The translations under genes were made by a program, and so were the position numbers. Below, piece by piece: positions 16,376 through 25,180 of a DNA stretch of 64,000 nucleotides. The DNA comes from Lachnospiraceae bacterium (lineage in GTDB: Bacteria > Bacillota > Clostridia > Lachnospirales > Lachnospiraceae). Within the stretch, counting starts at the first letter, position 1. Each line of letters begins with the position of its first letter. The stretch lies in contig SVEL01000003.1 of assembly GCA_015057425.1 (NCBI GenBank), forward strand, positions 124,001 through 188,000, given 5' to 3'. A model generated the notes under the pieces. It ran no database searches. It saw only the letters and a program-made list of their open reading frames with translations, and was not told the origin of the DNA.

Positions 16376-19300
16376 ATGCAAAGAATTCTTAATTCGTTTG
16401 TGCAAAAATTGAAGAATAACAGGTTAATCACAGTTTTGGTTGTGGCAGCAGTTGTTACAGCTTTATTTTCTGTGAGTTTTTTTATTAGAAGCGGAAGAGT
16501 GGATGCGAGATTTGAAAATCTTGCAACTACAAACCTTTACAGCAATATGCCACTTATAAGTGTTGGCGGTGTCAATGTTATTAAAGGTAACCCCAATGAA
16601 GTATATACTAATATCTCGATTAATGCTCAGGCAGGTTCGACAATTATTCTTGAAGATGTACATATAAGACAGACGACAGATAAGCCTTTCATTATATGTG
16701 GTGCAGGATATACGCAGGATACCAGTGTGGTAAATCAATATACCATAGTTGTAGTCGGAGACTGTGTTATTGAAAGTACTTATAAGGGGGCCGAGCAGCC
16801 ACTTATTCAGATGGAAAGCAGTGAATATAACAGAGTTGAATTTGACCCGATATTAAACAGTGTTACAACAACATGGAAGTCTGATAATGTACTTACCATT
16901 ACTGATGAGTTTACATACGAAGGTGTAAAATCAAATTATAACGGAACACTTACACTTATAAATGCGGAAGAAACTTTATCTGCGGTAGTAGGAAGTGCCA
17001 GTGGTGAAGATGTTTACAACCGTAAGATTCCGTCTACAAATACTATTACATATAATTACGATTATTGCGGAAGTGGTAAGGTTAATATCGGCGGCGAGGT
17101 TAATCTTAATATTATAAACAGAGGTTTCGGAGCAGCTATCGGTGGCGGTGGTATCGTTAATGGCGGTACTATTCCTGCGGCAAGCAGTGAAGATGTTACT
17201 ATTACAGGCGGAACAACAAGAATTATTCTTGATGAGAAAAGCTTTGGTAATGCAATAGGTGGAGGTTCTGCCATTACACAGAGTAATAGCCAGTATGCAT
17301 CGTCGACTACAGGTCTTGCAGGTGGCGGTTCAGACGTTGTTATAAACGGAGGTTCATTATACATTGAAACTAACGGTATGGGTCAGGATTTCGGTTGTGG
17401 CCTTGGTAAAGTGGACAGTACAGTTAACAGAGGAACGTTAACAGACGGCCTTGGCAACAATGTATGTGTTTATATAGCCAATGTAGATGATGATGAAGCT
17501 AATGAACCCGGTGGAAAGTTTGTCAATTATGATGACGTAAATCAGTGCTATGGTATATTCGATATGGAAAAGATTATAGGTGAGGAAGATTACACCTACA
17601 GAGTGCTGGCGGCTGATTATGACAATACAGGAAGAACACATATAGATACGAAGAGTATAACAACTGTTGATACAGAGTATTTATATTCCGGAACCGGCTA
17701 CAACCAATATGTATATGACACAAATGGCAACGAATTGCCTGTTAAAAATATAGAAGGACAGCTTTATTTCTATGTACCTTCAACAGAAGCAACGTTTTAT
17801 AATGTATACGTTGATGCAGGCTCAAAAACACATACGTCAGTTACTACATATAAAGATGATGAAATTATTACTACAGCAAGATTTGGTACAACCATTAAAG
17901 TGGAAATAGTACCTGAACAGGACTATGAAATACTTAGTGTATACTATATGGAAAACGGCAAATCTACACAGTGGCCGTTACAGGCAAGCGGTGACGGATA
18001 TTATTACTTTGAAATGCCGTCAAATGATGTAACTATATATGTAATTGCAAAGATTCCGTCTTACACTATTACATATATGAATGACCTCGGAGCGTCCCAC
18101 GGAAATCCTACGTCATACACAGTCAGAGACCATATAGTTTTAAACAATCCTTCCGTACCGGGTATGACTTTCCTTGGTTGGGAAGATGAAGACGGCAATG
18201 CCGTAACAGAGATTCAGCCGGGCTCAACGGGACCGATTATATTGTATGCTACATGGGATGAGATATTATATACGGTAACATTCCTTGATTATGACGGAAC
18301 TCTTATATATACACAGGCGACTACATATGGCGGAACAGTAACACCGCCGGCTGACCCTGTAAGGGAACATTACACATTTACCGGATGGGACAAGAGTTTT
18401 AATTACGTTACAGACAATATAGTAGTGCGTGCTACTTATGAAGAAAACGCAGCGGACCCGGTATTGCCGTTCAATGTAAATATTGATGGCAGTATAGTAA
18501 ATGGTATAGTTACTTCTAATGTGCCGACAGCCTTTGAAAATGAAGAAGTTATCATTTCCATAAAAGCCAATGTCGGATATAAGCTTTCTAAAGTAAGTGT
18601 TATAAAAGATGACGGAAGTCAGAGTAATCTTGAGATAAGTCAGTTCCAAAGCATAGGCGGCAATCAGTCGGATGACGGTGAATACAAATACTTATTTGCA
18701 ATGCCTGCATCAGATGTAACAGTTTATGTTGAATTTGAAAAGCTTACATACACTATTTCCTATGTAAATGTAGGTAATAATGACCATGGAAATCCTACGA
18801 AATATACAGCTGAAGATGCATTTGTTCTTAACAGTCCGACTAAGGATGAATATATTTTCCTTGGATGGCAGGATGCTGACGGCAACGATATTACAGAGAT
18901 AGTAAAAGGCACAACAGGCAATTTGGTACTTGTGGGTCAGTGGAAACCGGAGAAAGAATATTATGCTTTCAGAATATATGTTAACCGTGGTATTAAGTTC
19001 GGTAAGGTAACATGTTCTCATGAAACGGCAGATGAAGGTGAACTGATAACAGTTTCTGCTGAACCGGATATGGGATACAGGCTTAAGTCCATAGAGTATA
19101 TTTGTGCCAGTGACCTTACATCTGTAAGTACTGTTATAGAAAATACTTCTTCTCAGTATAACGAAGTATCGTTCTATATGCCGGCAGAAGATATAATTAT
19201 TAATGCCATATTTGAAGAAATAAGATATAACATTGTTTATGTAGATGTTGATGAAAGTAACAACCCTTCAACATATACATACAATGATGTATTTCAGTTT

Positions 19301-20068
19301 GAAATACCTGTAAAGCATGGATATATCTTTGATAAATGGTATGATACGGACGGCAATCAGATAACAGGAATAAAATATGGTTCTACAGGCAATAAAGTTG
19401 TTATTGCTACATGGACTAAGGCACCGATAGTTCCATCTATATATTCTGTAAGAGTAGATGACGGAATAGTAAATGGTAATGTCTTGGTTGATAAGGATAA
19501 AGCTTTTGAAGGTGATAATATAACTGTAACAGTTAAGGCAGAAGACGGATATAAGCTTGACAGGCTTGAATTTGTTGCAGATAACGTAGCTACACCTGCT
19601 GTAGAAAACGGTCCTATTGTACGCTCTGTGAATGTGTTACAGAAGATTAGTCCGTTACAGGGCGCAGGAAACCTTAAGTTGTCAGCAGATATGGTAACAG
19701 ATAATACATACATATTTACCATGCCTGCAAATAATATATTGGTTAAAGCAGTTTTTGTTCAGTTAGAAGTGGATGAAGAACCAACTACAGAAGAGGTTAC
19801 AACTGAAGAAATCACTACAGAAGAACCAACTACAGAAGAAATTACTACAGAGGAACCGACTACAGAAGAATCTACCACAGAGGAAGAAACAACTACGGAA
19901 AATCTTGTAGGCTCAGGTGAACCGACTACAGAAAATGATACCAAATTAGATACAGGCGATGAAAATAAGACATCACCATATATTCTTATAGCGATTTTTG
20001 CATTGCTTGTTATGGTCGGAGCATTGGTTTATAAGGCAGAAGGAAAGAAAGAAGAATATGAACTTTAA
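16376..20068 (+). CDS. Large repeat-containing surface protein with sortase-type C-terminal signal
   Basis: The 1230-residue product has an N-terminal signal (residues about 18-38). A Gly-rich region at about residues 230-350 (AIGGGGIVNGGT, DVVINGGSLYI) suggests a beta-solenoid. From about residue 480 two repeat types alternate. Type A is InlB B-repeat/Flg_new-like (FLGWEDEDGN, FTGWDKSF, FLGWQDADGN, FDKWYDTDGN). Type B ends in MP-[AS]-[NSE]-D/N (EMPSNDVTIYV, AMPASDVTVYV, YMPAEDIIINA, TMPANNILVKA). There are four of each. A Thr/Glu-rich stalk follows, then LDTGD, a hydrophobic helix and a Lys/Glu tail, which together look like a cell-wall sorting signal. The start has an AAGGAGGG site. It probably acts as an adhesin or surface stalk, which is inference. 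Confidence 0.85.
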   Translation: MQRILNSFVQKLKNNRLITVLVVAAVVTALFSVSFFIRSGRVDARFENLATTNLYSNMPLISVGGVNVIKGNPNEVYTNISINAQAGSTIILEDVHIRQTTDKPFIICGAGYTQDTSVVNQYTIVVVGDCVIESTYKGAEQPLIQMESSEYNRVEFDPILNSVTTTWKSDNVLTITDEFTYEGVKSNYNGTLTLINAEETLSAVVGSASGEDVYNRKIPSTNTITYNYDYCGSGKVNIGGEVNLNIINRGFGAAIGGGGIVNGGTIPAASSEDVTITGGTTRIILDEKSFGNAIGGGSAITQSNSQYASSTTGLAGGGSDVVINGGSLYIETNGMGQDFGCGLGKVDSTVNRGTLTDGLGNNVCVYIANVDDDEANEPGGKFVNYDDVNQCYGIFDMEKIIGEEDYTYRVLAADYDNTGRTHIDTKSITTVDTEYLYSGTGYNQYVYDTNGNELPVKNIEGQLYFYVPSTEATFYNVYVDAGSKTHTSVTTYKDDEIITTARFGTTIKVEIVPEQDYEILSVYYMENGKSTQWPLQASGDGYYYFEMPSNDVTIYVIAKIPSYTITYMNDLGASHGNPTSYTVRDHIVLNNPSVPGMTFLGWEDEDGNAVTEIQPGSTGPIILYATWDEILYTVTFLDYDGTLIYTQATTYGGTVTPPADPVREHYTFTGWDKSFNYVTDNIVVRATYEENAADPVLPFNVNIDGSIVNGIVTSNVPTAFENEEVIISIKANVGYKLSKVSVIKDDGSQSNLEISQFQSIGGNQSDDGEYKYLFAMPASDVTVYVEFEKLTYTISYVNVGNNDHGNPTKYTAEDAFVLNSPTKDEYIFLGWQDADGNDITEIVKGTTGNLVLVGQWKPEKEYYAFRIYVNRGIKFGKVTCSHETADEGELITVSAEPDMGYRLKSIEYICASDLTSVSTVIENTSSQYNEVSFYMPAEDIIINAIFEEIRYNIVYVDVDESNNPSTYTYNDVFQFEIPVKHGYIFDKWYDTDGNQITGIKYGSTGNKVVIATWTKAPIVPSIYSVRVDDGIVNGNVLVDKDKAFEGDNITVTVKAEDGYKLDRLEFVADNVATPAVENGPIVRSVNVLQKISPLQGAGNLKLSADMVTDNTYIFTMPANNILVKAVFVQLEVDEEPTTEEVTTEEITTEEPTTEEITTEEPTTEESTTEEETTTENLVGSGEPTTENDTKLDTGDENKTSPYILIAIFALLVMVGALVYKAEGKKEEYEL
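19781..19900 (+). repeat. Tandem 15-base-type repeat encoding the TTEE stalk
   Basis: About eight imperfect units of the form ACTACAGAAGAA plus one codon encode T-T-E-E-x, where x is P, V, I or S. The repeat forms the linker just before the LDTGD sorting motif. Wall-attached proteins often carry such low-complexity stalks. The unit is a multiple of three, so slippage would change stalk length without a frameshift. Confidence 0.85.
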
Positions 20069-20978
20069 AATCAGACAATCTTTGATTTTGCTATTGGCGG
20101 CTACCATTTGGGGAGTCGCCTTTGTAGCGCAAAGCGAAGGAATGAAAAATGTAGGTCCTCTTACATTTAACGGAATCAGAAGTATTTTGGGAGGACTTGT
20201 TCTTATACCGGTTATTGCTTTTATAAGCGGTAAGGACAAAGAATGTAAAAAAGAGCACAGAAGCATAAAGCATCTTGTAATAGGAGGAGTATGTTGCGGT
20301 ATAGCATTATGTGCCGCAAGTACATTACAACAGATTGCCATACAGGATACAGATGTAGGAAAAGCAGGATTTATAACTGCTATGTATATAGTTATAGTTC
20401 CGGTTATAAGTCTTGTGTTGAGAAAGAAAAGTCCTTTGTGGGTATATTTAAGTGTGCTTATAGCCTTTTGCGGTTTTTTTGTTATGTGTATGGATTTTTC
20501 AGTTAAGATAAAAGGCTTTTTGCCTGTTATAACCGGAGATTTTTCCCTTGGGAAGTCAGAAGTACTTTTGATAATTTCTGCATTTATTTTTTCATTGCAT
20601 ATACTTATTATTGATTATTTTTCACCGAAAGCAGATGGTGTAAAATTGTCGTGTATTCAATTTTTTGTATGCGGAATTATAAATTGTATAATGATGTTTA
20701 TTTTTGAAAATCCACATATAAATAACATATGGCAGGCTAAAATCCCTATTCTGTACGCCGGAATACTCTCGTGCGGTGTTGCATATACACTGCAGATAGT
20801 GGGTCAGAAAGGAATAAATCCTACCATAGCATCACTTATTCTTTCGCTGGAATCTGTTGTATCGATAATCGCCGGCTGGCTGTTACTGAATGAACATCTT
20901 ACAGGGAGAGAACTTATAGGTTGTATAGTTATATTTGCCGCAATAATTCTTGCGCAAATACCATCTAAAAAATCATAA
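20058..20978 (+). CDS. EamA/DMT-family transporter
   Basis: The 306-residue product has about ten hydrophobic segments and two EamA halves. The first opens LLLAATIWGVAFVAQ with GPLTFNGIR-type signature, and the second contains PTIASLILSLESVVSIIAGWLLL, the characteristic second-half motif. It belongs to the drug/metabolite transporter superfamily; the substrate cannot be told. The frame is open from 19998, but ATG 20058 matches the family N-terminus. It overlaps the last 11 bases of the surface-protein gene, with an AAAGAAAGAAG purine tract as a weak ribosome site. It ends directly against the convergent gene at 20979. Confidence 0.9.
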   Translation: MNFKIRQSLILLLAATIWGVAFVAQSEGMKNVGPLTFNGIRSILGGLVLIPVIAFISGKDKECKKEHRSIKHLVIGGVCCGIALCAASTLQQIAIQDTDVGKAGFITAMYIVIVPVISLVLRKKSPLWVYLSVLIAFCGFFVMCMDFSVKIKGFLPVITGDFSLGKSEVLLIISAFIFSLHILIIDYFSPKADGVKLSCIQFFVCGIINCIMMFIFENPHINNIWQAKIPILYAGILSCGVAYTLQIVGQKGINPTIASLILSLESVVSIIAGWLLLNEHLTGRELIGCIVIFAAIILAQIPSKKS

Positions 20979-21758
20979 TTATTTTAAAGGTATAATGTGA
21001 TAAGTTGTTCTGTCAAGAAAGTCTTTCTTAACAAGACGGATATTGTCACCTACTTTTAACTTAACAAAAAGATCATGATCAGCAATATCAAGCGCGGATG
21101 TACATTCACCCTGCTCGCATTTGAAGAATACATAATCAGGAATGCGGGAAGAGTCACTGTAGCCGCGTCTTTTATTGTAAACAGGCTTTGGTGTAACATT
21201 ATAAACAGGCTTAGGATTCTTAGGGAAATCTGCAGGTAAAACAAATTCCTGTTCGTAAGGAGTGTTGGCTTTAAGCTCTTTAATCTTTTTGTTTAATTCT
21301 TTTTGTATAATACGCCATTTTTTCTTTTGGACTTTGAATTCCTTTTTATCATGTTTTTTGGCTTTTTTCCATATCTTTTTATGTTTTATATAAGCTGCTT
21401 TTTCTTCAGTCTTCAGTTGTTTTTGACCTAAAAGCCTTGTGATGGTAACATCAAGAGTTACGGCTTCCTCGCTAAACTCAACAAGCTTACTTTTTGTCAG
21501 ATAGAAAACAAATGAAACAATGTTAAAAAGAACAAAAAGAATTATGCAAATTACAATGGTGGAAGTTATATCCTTTTCGGCAATAATTTGCGCGATACAT
21601 TGGAAAATTGCAACAAAAATTGCAACATATGCAGAAATGATAAGTCTGCTTATAAATGCATTTTTAAGCATCTTTCTATTATGTGTTTCAATTGATAATC
21701 GCGTCTCTTCGTTGAGAGGTTGAAATTCAAGTTCTTTAATATCTATGGTTTTTTGCAT
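20979..21758 (-). CDS. Unknown membrane protein with Lys-rich cytoplasmic segment
   Basis: The 259-residue product is not one I recognise. Two membrane helices lie close together (residues about 40-60, LIISAYVAIFVAIFQ, and 68-90, ICIILFVLFNIVSFVF). A long, very basic coiled stretch follows (residues about 120-170, with KKHDKKEFKVQKKKW). A compact C-terminal part (residues about 205-259) resembles a small beta domain and has VGDNIRLVKKDFLDRTTYHI. ATG 21758 is preceded by TTGGAG at suitable spacing; the five codons upstream of it begin with TTG inside that ribosome site and are not used. It is convergent with the EamA gene and divergent from the GT2 gene. Confidence 0.75.
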   Translation of the reverse strand: MQKTIDIKELEFQPLNEETRLSIETHNRKMLKNAFISRLIISAYVAIFVAIFQCIAQIIAEKDITSTIVICIILFVLFNIVSFVFYLTKSKLVEFSEEAVTLDVTITRLLGQKQLKTEEKAAYIKHKKIWKKAKKHDKKEFKVQKKKWRIIQKELNKKIKELKANTPYEQEFVLPADFPKNPKPVYNVTPKPVYNKRRGYSDSSRIPDYVFFKCEQGECTSALDIADHDLFVKLKVGDNIRLVKKDFLDRTTYHIIPLK

Positions 21759-21831
21759 TTGTCTATACTCCAATCATATTGTATATTACAGTAACATTAT
21801 ATATGAGATTATTATAAAAAGCCATAAAAAC

Positions 21832-21859
21832 TTGCAATTTATTGTTAAAAGAGTATAAT
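21832..21859 (+). promoter_or_regulatory. SigmaA-type promoter for the GT2-GtrA gene
   Basis: TTGCAA (21832-21837) is 16 bases from TATAAT (21854-21859). The start codon lies 41 bases downstream of the -10 box. It lies in the divergent gap with the - strand gene at 21758. Confidence 0.7.
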
Positions 21860-21900
21860 ATAATGGTGGTATTTTTTCGACAAAATGATGGAGGCTACAT

Positions 21901-22992
21901 ATGAAAAATAAAGTATCAATAATAGTACCGTCCCTTAATCCGGATGAGAAGCTTATGCAGGTTGTAAAAGGCCTTGTTGATGCAGGGTTTAAAGATATAA
22001 TTCTTGTAAATGACGGAAGTGACAATGAACATCTTGCTCCTTTTGAACAGGCAGCGGAATATGAGCAGTGTACAGTTCTTACTCATGAAGTTAATAAAGG
22101 AAAAGGACGAGCTTTAAAAACTGCCTTTGAGTATGTATATAAGAACAGAAAAGATATAGAAGGTGTAATTACCGTAGATGGAGATAATCAGCATCAGATT
22201 CCGGATATAGAAGCCTGTGGCGAAAAGATGTTAGAACTTAAAGACCATGTTATATTGGGATGCAGGGATTTCACAGGGGATGATGTTCCGAAAAGAAGTA
22301 AGGTTGGTAACAACATAACCAATTATGTATTTAAATATTTGTGTGGCATGAATATATCGGATACACAGACAGGCCTTAGAGCTATTCCGTTTGAATATCT
22401 TTCCGATTTCGCTGAACTTAAAGGAGAACGTTTTGAGTATGAAACCAATATGCTCCTTGAACTTAAAGAATTGTCAATTCCTTATGATGAAGTGAAGATT
22501 AATACGGTGTATATAGAAGAAAATGCAACAAGTCATTTCAATCCTTTGATGGATTCTTTGAAAATATATAAGGTTATTATAAAGTTTATGCTTAGTTCAG
22601 TGAGTTCATGTGTACTTGACCTTGTATTATTTACGGTAATACTTGCATTGCTTAACTTTTTCCTTGGGGAAGAAGCGGTATTGTTTAATACAGGTATGAA
22701 GGTAAACACCATTGTAGCTACGGTTATTGCCAGAGTGTTTTCGTCGATATTTAACTTTACTATGAATAAAAAGGCTGTATTTAGGTCTAAAACTCCGATT
22801 AAGTCAACACTTGTACGCTACTATGTATTGTGTCTTGCACAGCTTGCCATATCGGCAGGTTCCGTAGCTATATTGGAGGATATTCTCGGAATAAAATTTG
22901 AGTTAGTAACCACAGTCATTAAGCTTGTAGTTGATGGAGCGTTATTCCTTATAAGCTTTCCGATACAAAGAAGATGGGTATTTAAGAAGTAA
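21901..22992 (+). CDS. GT2 glycosyltransferase fused to a GtrA-like flippase domain
   Basis: The 363-residue product has two parts. Residues 1 to about 215 are a family 2 glycosyltransferase of the dolichol-phosphate mannosyltransferase kind (VSIIVPSLNPDEK, ILVNDGSDN, VDGDNQHQIPDI with the DxD-like metal site, and DTQTGLRAIP). Residues about 225-363 contain four hydrophobic segments and the GtrA pattern FNFTMNKKAVFR and FPIQRRWVFKK. GtrA-like proteins are thought to move polyprenyl-linked sugars across the membrane, so the fusion links synthesis of a lipid-linked sugar with its export. The start has a GGAGG site. It precedes the MoxR operon by 17 bases. Confidence 0.9.
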   Translation: MKNKVSIIVPSLNPDEKLMQVVKGLVDAGFKDIILVNDGSDNEHLAPFEQAAEYEQCTVLTHEVNKGKGRALKTAFEYVYKNRKDIEGVITVDGDNQHQIPDIEACGEKMLELKDHVILGCRDFTGDDVPKRSKVGNNITNYVFKYLCGMNISDTQTGLRAIPFEYLSDFAELKGERFEYETNMLLELKELSIPYDEVKINTVYIEENATSHFNPLMDSLKIYKVIIKFMLSSVSSCVLDLVLFTVILALLNFFLGEEAVLFNTGMKVNTIVATVIARVFSSIFNFTMNKKAVFRSKTPIKSTLVRYYVLCLAQLAISAGSVAILEDILGIKFELVTTVIKLVVDGALFLISFPIQRRWVFKK

Positions 22993-23009
22993 AAGGTGGG
23001 AGAAAAATT

Positions 23010-23948
23010 ATGAATGGGTATGAAGCAGCTAAGCTTGTAATGGATGAAGTAAATAAAGTGATTATAGGTAAGCCGGAAGTTGTTAAACAGGTTATGATGA
23101 GTATTATAGCCGGCGGACATGTGCTTATCGAAGATATACCGGGGGTTGGCAAAACAACACTTGCAACTGCATTTTCAAAGGTTTTGTCACTTAAGTACAA
23201 TCGTATGCAGTTTACACCGGATGTAATGCCATCAGATATAACAGGTTTCTCCGTATACAACAAAGAAAAGGGAACATTTGAGTACAAGGAAGGTGTTATT
23301 ATGTGTAACCTTTTCCTTGCAGATGAAATAAACAGAACATCTTCCAAGACGCAGTCAGCTCTTCTTGAAGCGATGGAAGAAGGAAAGGTAACAGTCGACG
23401 GTGTTACAAGAAATCTTGAAAAACCATTTGTTGTTATTGCTACACAGAATCCTATAGGTTCTGTAGGAACAACTCTTTTACCGGAGTCACAGTTAGACAG
23501 ATTTATGTTTAAGATTTCTATCGGATATCCAAGCAGGGAAAATGAAATTTTAGTACTTAGAGATAAGGACAAACAGAAGTCAGTAGAAGATATCAACGCG
23601 ATTATATCTTCAGAAGAACTTGTTAATATATGTGAAGAGGTTCAGAAAGTATTTGTTCACGATTATGTTCTCAGATACATTGTAGATATAGCAGAGGCTA
23701 CAAGAAAAAATGATATGGTAAGATTGGGAATAAGCCCGAGAGGTACAATTGCTGTTCTTAAAGCGGCCAAAGCAGCCGCATATCTTGACGGAAGAGATTT
23801 TGTAACTCCTGAGGACGTAAGAGAAGTTATTGTTCCTGTTGCAAATCATCGTATACTTGTGTCGGCAAGAGGCAAAATGGAACAATTGACAGAAGAAGAT
23901 ATTATAGGCGAAATTATAAGAAGAATACAGGTTAGAAGACAGGAATAG
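23010..23948 (+). CDS. MoxR-family AAA ATPase
   Basis: The 312-residue product is of typical MoxR length. It has the N-terminal helix, Walker A EDIPGVGKTT at about residues 41-50, the MoxR signature FTPDVMPSDITG, Walker B LADEINR, sensor 1 (VIATQNP) and the sensor 2 region (ISPRGTIAVLKAAKAAA). MoxR ATPases act as chaperones in assembling complexes and are very often coded with DUF58 and transglutaminase proteins, as here. The start has a GGTGGGAG site. It ends four bases before the DUF58 gene. Confidence 0.95.
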   Translation: MNGYEAAKLVMDEVNKVIIGKPEVVKQVMMSIIAGGHVLIEDIPGVGKTTLATAFSKVLSLKYNRMQFTPDVMPSDITGFSVYNKEKGTFEYKEGVIMCNLFLADEINRTSSKTQSALLEAMEEGKVTVDGVTRNLEKPFVVIATQNPIGSVGTTLLPESQLDRFMFKISIGYPSRENEILVLRDKDKQKSVEDINAIISSEELVNICEEVQKVFVHDYVLRYIVDIAEATRKNDMVRLGISPRGTIAVLKAAKAAAYLDGRDFVTPEDVREVIVPVANHRILVSARGKMEQLTEEDIIGEIIRRIQVRRQE

Positions 23949-23952
23949 TGCA

Positions 23953-25164
23953 ATGATCGGTAACATGGTGGCCTACGGGTTTATACTGTTGGTATCACTT
24001 GTACTGGCAGTGACAGTTCAGGAATATTATACATTAGCGGCATTAATTGTTATATTAATAATGCCGCTAATTTTAGTGTCTGTAAATATTATTGCAAGCA
24101 GATTTGTCAAAGGTGAGATGAAAAAGGATGCATTCAGACATATTGTGGGCGATAAAGTGCAGGTATCAATTGCGCTTACCAATGGTTCAATTATTCCGTT
24201 TCAAAAGATCAGGCTGGTACTTGAAGTAGAAGACAGTATGGGGATGAAAAATAAGCATCAGATATGTACAAATCTAAGCGCATTGGAAGAAAAAGAAGTA
24301 GTTATACACTTTGAAAGTGAGACGGCAATAGGTGGATATGTAACCTTTAAGAAGATGTATTTCTATGACTTTTTAGACTTTACCGTTATACCAAAGAAAC
24401 CGGAAAATTCCGGAAATGTGTCATTCTTTGGTGTATTTCCTAAGGTTTTAACATGTAATATAAAGTACGCAAACAGAATGGATATAGGAATAAGTGAAAA
24501 CGACAAGTATTCCACACATAAGACAGGTAATGACAGAAGTGAAATTTTCGGAATCAGAGAATATGTATCAGGTGATACCATCAGAGATATACATTGGAAC
24601 CTTTCGCTTAAAAAGGACGAGCTTATTGTTAAGGAATTCAGCAGACCGTTGGAAGACAAGATAACGGTTATATTTGATACGGCGGTTTATAAGGATAATA
24701 AAAACAGATATAAGCTTTTAGCGAAGTATTATGAGTATGCGCATGCTCTGTGTGAGACTTTGATTTCCAATGGAGTGACATATACGATAATGGTATATAA
24801 CTCAAAGTACAGAGGTTTTATGGAGTATGGAATTGATACATCAGAACAGGTGTATATACTCATAGAAATGCTCTTAAGACAAAAACTTGAAACTACGTAT
24901 AGAAATCCATACGGATATAAAAGTAAGGAAATCGAAGAAGAAAAGCTGGAAGGCAATATTATATATGTATCAACCGGTATTGATCATAAGTTTATCAGCT
25001 ATCTGTCCGGAATTGATACGGTTAACAAGATATATACGGTATGCATAGGAAAGGGCGAGGACTTTGAAAAAGAAGCAAAGGCAGCCGCCATCGGTGCAGG
25101 ATGTATATACATAAGCGTTGGAGCCGAAGAAGATTTGGAGCAGGTTGAACCTATAGAATTATAA
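23953..25164 (+). CDS. DUF58 domain protein
   Basis: The 403-residue product has two N-terminal membrane helices (residues about 5-50). The DUF58 signature REYVSGDTIRDIHWNLSLKK lies near residues 210-230, followed by a von Willebrand A-like segment (ITVIFDTAVYKDNK). Proteins of this family are partners of MoxR ATPases and of membrane transglutaminases, in a conserved three-gene set whose exact substrate is not established. It lies between moxR and the transglutaminase gene with gaps of 4 and 16 bases, so the three are one operon. Confidence 0.92.
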   Translation: MIGNMVAYGFILLVSLVLAVTVQEYYTLAALIVILIMPLILVSVNIIASRFVKGEMKKDAFRHIVGDKVQVSIALTNGSIIPFQKIRLVLEVEDSMGMKNKHQICTNLSALEEKEVVIHFESETAIGGYVTFKKMYFYDFLDFTVIPKKPENSGNVSFFGVFPKVLTCNIKYANRMDIGISENDKYSTHKTGNDRSEIFGIREYVSGDTIRDIHWNLSLKKDELIVKEFSRPLEDKITVIFDTAVYKDNKNRYKLLAKYYEYAHALCETLISNGVTYTIMVYNSKYRGFMEYGIDTSEQVYILIEMLLRQKLETTYRNPYGYKSKEIEEEKLEGNIIYVSTGIDHKFISYLSGIDTVNKIYTVCIGKGEDFEKEAKAAAIGAGCIYISVGAEEDLEQVEPIEL

Positions 25165-25180
25165 GTAAGGTGGATAAGAT

